Source: Mastigocoleus testarum BC008
GTDB lineage: Bacteria > Cyanobacteriota > Cyanobacteriia > Cyanobacteriales > Nostocaceae
Assembly: GCF_001456025.1 (NCBI RefSeq)
Contig: NZ_LMTZ01000022.1
Span: 1-32,042 of the forward strand
DNA length: 32,042 bases
Direction: 5' to 3'
Position 1 is the first letter of the stretch. Every line of letters begins with the position of its first letter. The notes beneath the pieces were generated by a model. That model made no database searches, was not told the DNA's origin, and saw only the letters and a list, made by a program, of their open reading frames with translations. Positions 25,430-32,042 of this stretch are shown here, one piece after another. The translations under genes were made by a program, and so were the position numbers.

Positions 25430-25954
25430 ATGCCCATAACAGTATTCAACAGTTTCACTGATGGGCTAGATCCGAGTCAAAGAAGCCGCGAGCACTTTAT
25501 CACCAATACTAACCTGGATGATGACCGACTCTGGGTTCCTTATGTAGATGGTGTCTGGATCCAGCCCTGTAGCTTTAACGTTACCTCCGGTGGGTTTAGC
25601 TTAGTCCTAAAAGGTCTCCCTGGTGCAATGTTGGGGACCCATTACCATGTTGGGACCGTTCATGGCTATACAATGCGTGGTTATTGGCGGTACCTAGAGC
25701 ATGACTGGGTTGCAAAGCCCGGAACATTTATCTATGAACCCGCTGGGGAGGCTCACACTCTGGTTATAACTGATGACTCACCAGAACCAGCAGTCATCTT
25801 TTTCATTGTTGAGGGTGGTCTGATTTATTTGGACAAAGCAGTTGACGCTGGTTTTGCTTCCTATGAAGATGGGTTCACCTTTCTCGAGTTGAGCAGGAAA
25901 CACTATCATAAAACCGGTCTTGATGTGCGTCAGTTAGATCTAATAATTCGTTAA
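25430..25954 (+). CDS. Cupin protein of the 2,4'-dihydroxyacetophenone dioxygenase family
   Basis: A 174-residue single-domain cupin. Cupin motif 1 reads GTHYHVGTVHGYTMRGYW (about 69-86) and motif 2 PGTFIYEPAGEAHTL (97-111). His71, His73 and His109 have the same spacing as the iron ligands I recall for DAD, which cleaves a C-C bond of a hydroxylated aryl ketone; His78 and Glu103 are further candidates. The real substrate here is unknown. The coding sequence is visibly more GC-rich than its neighbours, which suggests acquisition by transfer. AGG lies upstream of the ATG. It is followed by two hairpins. Confidence 0.82.
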   Translation: MPITVFNSFTDGLDPSQRSREHFITNTNLDDDRLWVPYVDGVWIQPCSFNVTSGGFSLVLKGLPGAMLGTHYHVGTVHGYTMRGYWRYLEHDWVAKPGTFIYEPAGEAHTLVITDDSPEPAVIFFIVEGGLIYLDKAVDAGFASYEDGFTFLELSRKHYHKTGLDVRQLDLIIR

Positions 25955-25999
25955 ATCCTTTCGACTGTAGCAATCATATTTGATTTGTGAACAGATAAA

Positions 26000-26044
26000 T
26001 CCCGCAGAGAAATTGCAGAGTCTGCGTCGATCGCGGGAATTTTG
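26000..26044 (+). terminator. Terminator candidate after the cupin gene
   Basis: TCCCGC (26000-26005) pairs with GCGGGA (26033-26038), with an inner CGCAGA/TCTGCG pairing as an alternative, followed by ATTTT. It lies 46 bases after the stop codon. Confidence 0.55.
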
Positions 26045-26055
26045 AGAAAATTTAA

Positions 26056-26098
26056 CCCCAGATTATTTAATGATGTGATTTTAAAATATAATCTGGGG
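26056..26098. terminator. Hairpin between convergent cupin and argJ genes
   Basis: A perfect 11-bp stem (CCCCAGATTAT at 26056-26066, ATAATCTGGGG at 26088-26098) with a 21-base loop, 40 bp beyond the argJ stop on the minus side. It may serve as terminator for argJ or for both genes. Confidence 0.6.
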
Positions 26099-26137
26099 AT
26101 ATTAATTATCTTGTTACTTTCTGTTTTCTCTTCCCTT

Positions 26138-27451
26138 TTAGGTGGTATATTCAGCGTTAATTTTCACATAGTCGTAGCTTAAGTCACAGCCCCAAGCCAC
26201 AGAAGAACCGCTACCATTACCAACACTAACCGCGATCGTAACAGGATTATCTAAGTTTTGAGTTTTGATTTTAATGCGATCGACAACAAGATCGTTGCTG
26301 ATCTCAGTTGCAAGTAAGTTTTCTGAAACGACAGAATCAGCAGCAGCTTTTTCTAAATAAAGACTAGCCGCTTTGCGGTCAAAATCTAAGGGATTACCAT
26401 TTTCCATTAAAAGAAAGTCTCCCAACTCAATTCTGAGGTTTTCTTGCTCAAATGGTACTCCTGCACGCCCAGCAGCAGCAGCAATACGTCCCCAGTTAGG
26501 ATCGCGTCCAAAGGTTGCAGATTTAACTAGAGAAGAACCAACAATAGTTTTGGCTATTTTACGAGCAGATAATTCATCGGGTGCACCACTTACCCGCACC
26601 TCAATCAGACAAGTCGCACCTTCTCCATCTCTGGCGATCGCTTTTGCTAAATGTTGACAAACTGCAGTTAACATTGCTTCTAATTTTTCAGCTTCTGCAC
26701 CCATTTGTGTAATTGCAGGGGTACGAGACTGACCGTTAGCAAGGGCAATTAAGCAATCGTTAGTGCTAGTATCCCCATCTACAGTAATTGCATTAAAACT
26801 TCTATCTGCAGCACGGGATAACATTTGTTGCCAAAGTTGGGGTGATACGGCAGCATCAGTGGTAACAAAAGCTAACATAGTTGCCATGTCAGGGTGAATC
26901 ATTCCCGAACCTTTAGCAATCCCACCCACTCGCACTATCTTGTCGTGTATTTTCGTTTCTAGAGCAATGGATTTAGTTACTAAGTCTGTGGTGATAATTG
27001 CTTGGGCTGCAGCATCAGAACCTGTTGGTGAAAGTTCGGCGACTAACTTAGGAATTCCAGCAGTTAAAGCATTCATGCGAATCCTTTGTCCAATTACCCC
27101 AGTAGATGCTAATAGAATTAAATTTGGGGAAATACCTAGGGTTTCCCCTAAAACTTGAGCGGATAATTTAGCATCCAACCAACCTTGTTCTCCGGTACCA
27201 GCATTTGCTTGTCCAGCATTACAGAGAATAGCACGGGCACTATGTTTGCCTTGCAAGCGTTGGCGACAGTAATCTATACAAGCTGCTCTTACCTGGGAAG
27301 TGGTAAATACACCTGCTGCGATCGCTTCCACTTCCGAAAATATTACAGCTAAATCCGGTGAGCCTGAAGGTTTTAAGCCTGCAGCAATTCCAGCTGCTTG
27401 ATATCCCCTAGGCGCTGTGACACCACCAGGAATTTCCTTCCAGTCTGCCAT
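26138..27451 (-). CDS. argJ: Bifunctional ornithine acetyltransferase / N-acetylglutamate synthase
   Basis: A 437-residue enzyme of arginine synthesis that moves the acetyl group from N-acetylornithine to glutamate and, in bifunctional forms, also makes N-acetylglutamate from acetyl-CoA. The self-cleavage site is GSGMIHPDMATML with Thr191 as nucleophile. Other ArgJ hallmarks are the N-terminal VTAPRGYQAAGIAAGLK, NAGQANAGTG (78-87), DGDTSTND and RDPNWGRI. The ATG at 27451 is preferred over a TTG at 27466 in the same frame; GGGG lies about 9 bases before the ATG. It stands alone, divergent from the PAP/fibrillin gene. Confidence 0.95.
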   Translation of the reverse strand: MADWKEIPGGVTAPRGYQAAGIAAGLKPSGSPDLAVIFSEVEAIAAGVFTTSQVRAACIDYCRQRLQGKHSARAILCNAGQANAGTGEQGWLDAKLSAQVLGETLGISPNLILLASTGVIGQRIRMNALTAGIPKLVAELSPTGSDAAAQAIITTDLVTKSIALETKIHDKIVRVGGIAKGSGMIHPDMATMLAFVTTDAAVSPQLWQQMLSRAADRSFNAITVDGDTSTNDCLIALANGQSRTPAITQMGAEAEKLEAMLTAVCQHLAKAIARDGEGATCLIEVRVSGAPDELSARKIAKTIVGSSLVKSATFGRDPNWGRIAAAAGRAGVPFEQENLRIELGDFLLMENGNPLDFDRKAASLYLEKAAADSVVSENLLATEISNDLVVDRIKIKTQNLDNPVTIAVSVGNGSGSSVAWGCDLSYDYVKINAEYTT

Positions 27452-27622
27452 GATGCTTTGCCCCAACTATCTTATTGTTCGATCGCGGATTATATCAATA
27501 TATTAGTTACTAGTTCGCAGTTAGTTTTTAGTTATTAACTATTTGTGAATTTTTAAAGCCTAAAACTTAAAGCCCAAAATTTTGATAATTATAGAAATGT
27601 AGCAGTACGCTCTCTCTGCAAG

Positions 27623-28234
27623 ATGAGAATTTATGAAATGCTAGAGGATAACACAAACAGAAAATCTTTAAAAACTGAACTTATAGGACAGGTAGAAGCT
27701 TTATCATTTGAGGAAGCAATATTTCCAGAAGCAGAACCAGTAATCGATAAAATTGTCGAACAGCTCGAGGAAGCTAACCCAATTGTTCGACCCTTAAGCG
27801 TTGAGAATCAATTAAAAATGTTTGGAATTTGGGAGCTTATATATGCTTCTCGAGGAACTGTAGTTACTCGTAAAGTTGCGAAAATTCCTGATTGGACGGG
27901 AATAAAAATTAAGCGAGTATGGCAAAATTTGACTGCGGACGACACTGAAAAGATTAATACTTCAAACTGTGCCCAAATCGAATTACCTTTTTTGGGAGAA
28001 TGGAAAGTACAAGCTGATGGAGTGTGGAAACGGAATGAAGATCGAAAAACAGCCCTAGTAAGCTTTAATGCATTTACATTTGGACTTCAAAAACCTTTTA
28101 CTTTACCTGAATTGAAAATTCCAGTGTTGGAAGCTCTCCGTGATGAAGCTGTGTGGATAACATCTTATCTGGATGAAGAAATCAGAATAGGACGGGGTAA
28201 AACAGGTAATTTATTTGTGTTTTGTCGAAAATGA
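27623..28234 (+). CDS. PAP/fibrillin family protein
   Basis: A 203-residue protein without a signal peptide. It fits the plastid lipid-associated protein/fibrillin family: an N-terminal helix (KTELIGQVEAL), the conserved start of the barrel IWELIYASRG, and the closing motif DEEIRIGRGKTGNLFVF. In cyanobacteria and plastids these lipocalin-like proteins associate with thylakoids or lipid bodies and help in photoprotection. It is divergent from argJ with a gap of about 170 bp. Confidence 0.82.
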   Translation: MRIYEMLEDNTNRKSLKTELIGQVEALSFEEAIFPEAEPVIDKIVEQLEEANPIVRPLSVENQLKMFGIWELIYASRGTVVTRKVAKIPDWTGIKIKRVWQNLTADDTEKINTSNCAQIELPFLGEWKVQADGVWKRNEDRKTALVSFNAFTFGLQKPFTLPELKIPVLEALRDEAVWITSYLDEEIRIGRGKTGNLFVFCRK

Positions 28235-28859
28235 AGGTTTAACGGTTTCAAAATATTCAGAAAGTTTTGAAGAAAATTTTCCAATCCTTCCGAAATCTCT
28301 TGTACCAATTGGGTAGTAATTATCAGATGGTCAAAGATAAATCACTCTATCAATAAAATTATAAAAATTCAGGGGAATATAGCCCCAGCAAGACCCAGCC
28401 AAAACGGTTGGGTTTTAGCATAAAAATTTCTGTTGTGGTTCCTTATACTTGCCTGTATCTGTTGTATACATAACCCAACTACAAACCCAATAAACTAAGC
28501 AAGCTCAGTCATTTATAATGCTACTCTATGTTTTGTCAACCTGCGTATGGATAACCTAACAACAGTAATTTTTGTTTTAGTTTAGACTGTAATATTTCGT
28601 AGAATAAATACACATTACGTTTTGTAAATTTTGTTCGTCAAACTATGCATTATTTATACAAAAGTCTGTACAATACGAGAGATGTAAAGGATATATGTCT
28701 GAAAGCTTTGTTTAGTATAGGTTTTAGTTTGTAGAGGTGATAGTATACTAAAGTTAAGATATTAAAAAACTGTATCCCTCATAAAATATTATCGGGTTAC
28801 TTTGTAGAAAAAAGAAAGTATTTGAAATTTTAGTTTCTTATCTACTTCTTACAAAAGTT
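28235..28859. other. Gene-free region between the PAP/fibrillin and recombinase-domain genes
   Basis: 625 bp between converging genes. Apart from the terminator-like hairpin at 28393-28416 it is AT-rich and without coding frames. No insertion-sequence ends or catalytic recombinase remnant were recognised next to the recombinase-domain gene. Confidence 0.5.
28393..28416 (+). terminator. Terminator candidate after the PAP/fibrillin gene
   Basis: ACCCAGCC (28393-28400) pairs with GGTTGGGT (28406-28413), with one G-T pair, around a 5-base loop, followed by TTT. It is about 160 bp downstream of the stop codon. Confidence 0.55.
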
Positions 28860-29201
28860 TCAATTCCTGTTAGTACCAGATATTCTTCCTTTTATCCCAT
28901 AAAGTCTATCTAATACTCGTTTAACAGAAACAGGTTGCCATTGCTTTCCTCGTTTAGTTTTGTATCCCTTTAGGTTAAGCCAATTAGCGATTTGGGGGAG
29001 AGATTTTCCAGATTTATGATGGCGGCGAATTAATTCAATAATTTGTTGTTCTTGAGAGTTTTCCACCAGTTCGCCATTTACAGATTTTTGCCCGAAAGGG
29101 GGCGAACCATATCCCGCATAACCACCTTTTGCCGCTTTAGCTTGCCTTGCTTGGTTAAGTTTTTCCCATAAGTAATTATCATTTTCCTTGTTGGCTGCCA
29201 T
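28860..29201 (-). CDS. Stand-alone recombinase-domain protein (no catalytic domain)
   Basis: A 113-residue protein matching the recombinase DNA-binding domain of large serine recombinases: GYGSPPFGQKSVNGELVENS, EQQIIELIRRHHKSGKSLPQ and IANWLNLKGYKTKRGKQW, then VKRVLDRLYG. Large recombinases carry about 150 catalytic residues before this domain; here only about 25 charged residues precede it (NDNYLWEKLNQARQAKAAKG), so strand cleavage is not possible. It could be a remnant of a mobile element or a free DNA-binding regulator. The frame is intact with an ATG start, which favours a retained gene. Confidence 0.7.
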   Translation of the reverse strand: MAANKENDNYLWEKLNQARQAKAAKGGYAGYGSPPFGQKSVNGELVENSQEQQIIELIRRHHKSGKSLPQIANWLNLKGYKTKRGKQWQPVSVKRVLDRLYGIKGRISGTNRN

Positions 29202-29340
29202 TATTCTGTTTGCGTACTTGTCTTATGAAGACATATTACATCAGGTCAAAACAATTCAACTTTATCAATTAAGAAGAAGTTTTATTTGAAGTCCTGTAAA
29301 TAATAATACTTGTATATTTGATTCAAGCAAGGAGAATCAT

Positions 29341-29661
29341 ATGAATACGGTTGAATATATCAAAGAGACTGAATTCGATACACTTTCTAGCAGCGATGGT
29401 GTATTTGTTTTTGACTTTACTGCAACTTGGTGCGGACCTTGTAAGATGATTGCTCCGATGATGGACAGATTAGCTCAAGAATATGAGGAGCATGTGAGGG
29501 TTGCTAAAGTAGATCTTGACGAAAATCCGAGTCTCGCCAAAAGATTGGGGATTCGCAGTATACCGGTAGTCATGATTTATAAAGACGGAAGCTGCATAGA
29601 AAAAGTTGTTGGAGTAGTTCCCTATGAAAAGTTCAAAACGATCGTGACTGAATTACTTTAA
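29341..29661 (+). CDS. trxA: Thioredoxin
   Basis: A 106-residue thioredoxin with active site WCGPCK (Cys31, Cys34), the cis-proline in RSIPVVMIY, and normal length. It reduces protein disulfides in the cytoplasm. AAGGAGA lies 5 bases before the ATG, a strong ribosome site. Downstream on the same strand are the broken zinc-ribbon gene (26 bp away) and two CBS proteins, one with CP12; since thioredoxins reduce the regulatory disulfides of CP12, the neighbourhood may be a functional set. The symbol reflects the family; which of several cyanobacterial thioredoxin classes it belongs to is not decided. Confidence 0.93.
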   Translation: MNTVEYIKETEFDTLSSSDGVFVFDFTATWCGPCKMIAPMMDRLAQEYEEHVRVAKVDLDENPSLAKRLGIRSIPVVMIYKDGSCIEKVVGVVPYEKFKTIVTELL

Positions 29662-29687
29662 GACACCATAACAAACAGGAATTTACT

Positions 29688-30006
29688 ATGCGGAGAACGC
29701 AAATAATCCGATGTCCGAATTGTGGTAGTCTGGCAAGTCGTCAATTTACGAAAGATGACTTATAAAAGATGACTTATAAAAGATGAACTTATAAAAGATG
29801 AAAAATTACCTCATCGCAAGTATTTGTACAGAAAAGTTAGCAGACAAATTATCAGAACTAAATGCCCGGTTTGTGACTATCTAATAATAATACACCCTAT
29901 AAATGGGAGTGTATTAGAAGCCTATGCACCGGGGATATCTACTGCTCGGATTCGAAATAATGGCACTAAAAAAAACTGTTGTGCTTACGCCCCGAATCCC
30001 TGCTAG
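29688..30006 (+). pseudogene. Zinc-ribbon protein gene disrupted by a 14/15-bp tandem duplication
   Basis: The ATG at 29688 has AGGA 7 bases upstream and opens MRRTQIIRCPNCGSLASRQF, the first half of a zinc ribbon, but a TAA at 29763 ends it after 25 codons. A second frame contains the other half (KCPVCDYL) and a tail EAYAPGIS up to 30006. Between them lie units of 14, 14 and 15 bp (29751-29793). Leaving out these 43 bp joins both parts into a single 91-residue frame with two CPxC pairs. The gene is therefore either recently broken or switchable by repeat number. Similar small cyanobacterial proteins ending in EAYAPG are, as I recall, often mislabelled as PriA helicase. Function unknown. Confidence 0.8.
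29751..29806 (+). repeat. 14/15-bp tandem repeat inside the zinc-ribbon gene
   Basis: Units AAAGATGACTTATA (29751-29764 and 29765-29778), AAAGATGAACTTATA (29779-29793), then a partial unit starting AAAGATGAA at 29794. Each full 14-bp unit read from the upstream frame contains a TAA. Confidence 0.92.
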
Positions 30007-30327
30007 AAGGGAAGTGTGGGGAGAGGGGGGATTGTTATTCATGCAGGTTATTGCATAAGGCTACCTCCCAGACCTCCGACACTCTTTATTCATTCAAGGT
30101 TTGAGTCTTAACTTAGCGCCATTCTGCTCAGAGTCAAAAATTTGAATTGAATTGAATTGAATTGAATTCTTCTATGAAGAGTCAATTATTAGAGGGTGAA
30201 GAGATAACAGATGCTTATAATTCGTTTGTTTTCTCATCTGTGATCAAGTGCTAGTTATCTGTTAATTGACCCTTGAATCAAAAAGATAGTTATTGCTTTA
30301 CGAATGAAAGTAAAAGAAAGAAAGATT
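30007..30327 (+). other. Intergenic region upstream of the first CBS gene
   Basis: 321 bp. It contains five exact units of GAATT at 30144-30168 and a weak inverted repeat ACAGATG/CATCTGT around 30207-30241 (7-bp stem). A G-rich tract (GGGGAGAGGGGGG) lies near 30017-30029. No coding frame. Confidence 0.55.
30144..30168. repeat. GAATT pentamer repeat
   Basis: Five perfect tandem copies of GAATT, about 160 bp upstream of the first CBS gene. Confidence 0.9.
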
Positions 30328-30780
30328 ATGAAAGCAGAAGACATAATGACTAAAGAAGTTGTGACCATTGCTGGTTCTGCAACTGTCGCCAAAGCTGTAA
30401 AACTAATGAAAGAAAAAGGACTTCGTTCTTTAGTTGTGGAACTTCGTAATGAAAATGACCCCTATGGTATGGTGACTGAAACCGATATTGTTTACAAAGT
30501 TGCTGCACATGGTAAAGATCCCAAACAAATACGGGTTTATGAAATCATGAGTAAGCCTTGTATTGTGGTTAACCCTGAATTGGCTGTGGAATATGTGGCA
30601 AGATTGTTTGCAAATACTCGTATCCGTCGCGCTCCAGTAATTAAAGGTAAATTATTGGGGGTAATATCAATTACAGATATTTTGAGTAAAAGTGATTTTG
30701 TAGAGAAACCAAAAAGTAATTTTGAGCTTTACTGTGAGGAGTATCCTGATGCTCCTGAAGCCAGAATATATGAAGATTAA
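30328..30780 (+). CDS. CBS-domain protein with truncated, cysteine-poor CP12 tail
   Basis: A 150-residue protein. The start at 30328 (MKAEDIMTKEVV) is chosen over 30304 because it aligns with the start of the next gene. Two CBS motifs (about 1-58 and 70-122; DPYGMVTETDI, APVIKGKLLGVISITDIL) should form a Bateman module that binds adenine nucleotides. The tail NFELYCEEYPDAPEARIYED is the C-terminal piece of CP12, but the 52 residues holding the N-terminal Cys pair and the AWD-VEEL core are missing, and the last Cys is Ala145. It therefore cannot form CP12 disulfides; Cys136 remains. It is a paralogue of the CBS-CP12 gene 142 bp downstream. A role as adenylate sensor or partner subunit is inferred. 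Confidence 0.85.
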   Translation: MKAEDIMTKEVVTIAGSATVAKAVKLMKEKGLRSLVVELRNENDPYGMVTETDIVYKVAAHGKDPKQIRVYEIMSKPCIVVNPELAVEYVARLFANTRIRRAPVIKGKLLGVISITDILSKSDFVEKPKSNFELYCEEYPDAPEARIYED

Positions 30781-30922
30781 GTTGCAATCGCAGAATTAAA
30801 TTCTGTCAGCAACTATGGTTGCGAGGCTGAAATTATTTAGTTAAATTATTTTCACAAAAGAGGATTCCTAAAAGGAAAATCTCAATAAAAGAAAAATTAT
30901 CACTTTAACTCCCAGGATTATG

Positions 30923-31531
30923 ATGAAAGCAGAAGAAATAATGACCAAAGAAGTTGTTACCATTCGTGGTTCCGCAACTGTTGCAGAAGCTGTCAGACTA
31001 ATGAAAGATAAAAGTTTGCGAGCTTTGATTGTAGAACCTCGAACACAAGACGACCCCTATGGAATGGTAACTGAGACAGATATTATTTATAAAGTTGCTG
31101 CATATGGCAAAGACCCCAAGCAAATACGGGTATATGAAATCATGACTAAACCCTGTATTGTGGTTAATCCCGAGCTAGGTGTCGAATATGTAGCGAGGTT
31201 GTTTGCAAATACTCGTATCCGTCGCGCTCCGGTAATTAAAGGTGGTTTGCTGGGCATTATTTCAATTAGTGATATTCTCAATAAGAGTGATTTTGTTGAA
31301 AAGCCTAAAGATATGTTTCTTGAGGATCGCATCGAAGCAGCGCGTGAGGATGCTCGGGCTATCTGTGCGGAAAAAGGCGATACTTCTCGGGAGTGTGCTG
31401 CAGCATGGGATGTAGTGGAAGAATTACAAGCAGAATCATCACGTCAGCGATCGCAGAAAAAGCTTAGCTCTTTCCAAGCATATTGCGAAGAGAATCCGGG
31501 AGCCGAAGAATGTAGGATTTATGAAGATTAA
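30923..31531 (+). CDS. CBS-CP12 fusion protein
   Basis: A 202-residue protein. The ATG at 30923 is preferred to the one at 30920 because AGGA is then 5 bases away. Two CBS motifs (about 1-58, 70-122) are followed by a complete CP12 domain (about 132-202): first Cys pair Cys148 and Cys158, core AAAWDVVEEL (159-168), second pair Cys188 and Cys197 in YCEENPGAEECRIYED. CP12 inhibits phosphoribulokinase and GAPDH when oxidised; CBS-CP12 fusions are an established cyanobacterial family in which the CBS module adds control by adenine nucleotides. It lies in tandem with a truncated paralogue and near a thioredoxin gene, the likely reductant of its disulfides. Confidence 0.93.
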   Translation: MKAEEIMTKEVVTIRGSATVAEAVRLMKDKSLRALIVEPRTQDDPYGMVTETDIIYKVAAYGKDPKQIRVYEIMTKPCIVVNPELGVEYVARLFANTRIRRAPVIKGGLLGIISISDILNKSDFVEKPKDMFLEDRIEAAREDARAICAEKGDTSRECAAAWDVVEELQAESSRQRSQKKLSSFQAYCEENPGAEECRIYED

Positions 31532-31608
31532 ACAATATGTAGATATACTTATGTCTCTTTGCCAATAGTTTGCCATTACTTCCTGGGTACAGTTTAAATA
31601 CAAACCAG

Positions 31609-31638
31609 TTAAACGCAAACAAATTAAACGCAAACAAA
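31609..31638. repeat. 15-bp tandem repeat
   Basis: TTAAACGCAAACAAA occurs twice in succession (31609-31623, 31624-31638). Its core ACGCAAAC returns twice in the 21-bp repeat at 31720-31761. Confidence 0.88.
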
Positions 31639-31651
31639 ATAGGGAATTCAT

Positions 31652-31724
31652 GCGTTCTTAATGATTATGGTTACTATTTGAGATTAGATTTCAATCTCAG
31701 GTGGTTCATAATCATTACGAACGC
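31652..31724. other. Nested inverted repeat (long hairpin)
   Basis: An outer 18-bp arm pair (31652-31669 with 31707-31724, one mismatch) encloses an inner perfect 7-bp pair TGAGATT/AATCTCA (31679-31685, 31693-31699) with a 7-base loop. It could be an RNA structure at the 3' end of the CBS-CP12 transcript or a small mobile palindrome. Confidence 0.75.
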
Positions 31725-31761
31725 AAACTTTATAGACGCTAACGCAAACTTTATAGACGCT
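31720..31761. repeat. 21-bp perfect tandem repeat
   Basis: Two identical 21-bp units (31720-31740 and 31741-31761), each beginning AACGCAAACTTTATAGACGC. The first unit overlaps the end of the right arm of the hairpin. Confidence 0.92.
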
Positions 31762-31827
31762 GATGATAATTACTGTATTTAATTTTTCCAAATGAATTTG
31801 TGCTTAAATTTGCCTGTTTAGCTAAAA

Positions 31828-31939
31828 TCAGGACTCAAAATCTGTGATATTGCTTTTCTAAACTGCGTTTTGGTCATAATGACAAATCTATGTCCTACCT
31901 ACGGATCTGCTACGATCCGCTTTGTTACGTAAGTCCTGA
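31828..31939. mobile_element. Possible MITE-like element
   Basis: Short terminal inverted repeats TCAGGACT (31828-31835) and AGTCCTGA (31932-31939) bound 112 bp that include an inner CGGATC/GATCCG hairpin (31902-31919). Sequences ending in ACGTAAGTCCT are, to my memory, a frequent dispersed element in filamentous cyanobacteria. The 8-bp ends alone are weak support. Confidence 0.35.
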
Positions 31940-32042
31940 AAATATAGAATGATTTAAAACAATATATCCCATCTTCCGCACTCTAACTGTCACAATCGGT
32001 AATTACTTAAATAAATCAATAATAAAAGAGTAAAAAAGTACT

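Larger units (their letters stand above)
31532..32042. other. Repeat-rich intergenic region to the right edge
   Basis: 511 bp after CBS-CP12 without a convincing gene. It holds a 15-bp tandem repeat (31609-31638), a nested hairpin (31652-31724), a 21-bp tandem repeat (31720-31761) and a possible small inverted-repeat element (31828-31939). Confidence 0.6.

Noticed and set aside
30304..30327. Eight-codon N-terminal extension of the first CBS protein
   Set aside because: The paralogue 142 bp downstream starts at the equivalent of 30328 and the extension (MKVKERKI) has no ribosome site.
31570..31782. 70-codon frame with NANFIDANANFIDA-like repeats, at first resembling pentapeptide-repeat protein
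   Set aside because: The period is 7 residues, set by the 21-bp DNA repeat, the other part comes from a 15-bp repeat and a hairpin, and the start is a TTG without ribosome site. The DNA repeats explain it.
1..32042. Search for tRNA genes, rRNA and complete insertion sequences
   Set aside because: No T-loop consensus with a matching acceptor stem and no transposase reading frame were seen.

Overview
The window looks like a chromosomal stretch of a filamentous, probably heterocyst-forming cyanobacterium (Nostocales type). The evidence is: AT-rich DNA with many HIP1 palindromes (GCGATCGC, e.g. 5067-5074); heptameric short tandem repeats of the kind known from these genomes; a DevBCA-type exporter; a group 2 sigma factor of the cyanobacterial type; a PAP/fibrillin protein; and two CBS-domain proteins, one fused to a full CP12 domain. 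No rRNA, tRNA, CRISPR array or intact transposon was seen.

Layout. 1-1525 (minus) is a tandem array of at least four near-identical genes for small secreted Gln/Asn-rich proteins on a 484-bp unit; the leftmost copy is cut by the window edge. An XRE-type regulator follows (2074-2463, plus). 3181-6915 (minus) holds a membrane-anchored transglutaminase-like protein, a SAM methyltransferase and a secreted esterase. 7290-13070 (minus) is the most coherent block: TetR regulator, DevB-like adaptor, Rieske oxygenase, GNAT acetyltransferase, DevC-like permease and DevA-like ATPase, with three matching 20-22 bp palindromic sites placed before tetR, the Rieske gene and devA. 13398-20174 (minus) carries a secreted protein of unknown function, a sigma factor, a HerA/DUF87-type ATPase and a GST, separated by gene-free stretches of more than 1 kb. 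21485-25066 holds a fasciclin protein facing a GHL10-like glycoside hydrolase across two terminators, then a CAP-domain lipoprotein candidate. 25430-28234 holds a cupin dioxygenase-like gene (more GC-rich than its surroundings), argJ and a PAP/fibrillin gene. The right end (28860-31531) holds an orphan recombinase-domain protein, a thioredoxin, a zinc-ribbon gene broken by a tandem 14/15-bp duplication, and two tandem CBS proteins, the second a complete CBS-CP12 fusion and the first a 52-residue-shorter relative.

How the genes may work together. The TetR block reads as a self-regulated export system whose substrate could be oxidised by the Rieske enzyme and acetylated by the GNAT protein before export; this is inference from adjacency and the shared sites. 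The thioredoxin beside CBS-CP12 suggests a local redox and adenylate control module for the Calvin cycle, because thioredoxins reduce CP12 disulfides. The tandem secreted proteins contain two 31-residue repeats that are identical at alternate positions, which suggests a beta-strand stacking (amyloid-like or beta-solenoid) structure.

Short direct repeats are unusually abundant: heptamers ending devA, a 17-bp repeat in the devA leader, 15-bp in-frame repeats in tetR and the Rieske gene, the 14-bp repeat breaking the zinc-ribbon gene, and 15- and 21-bp repeats after CBS-CP12.
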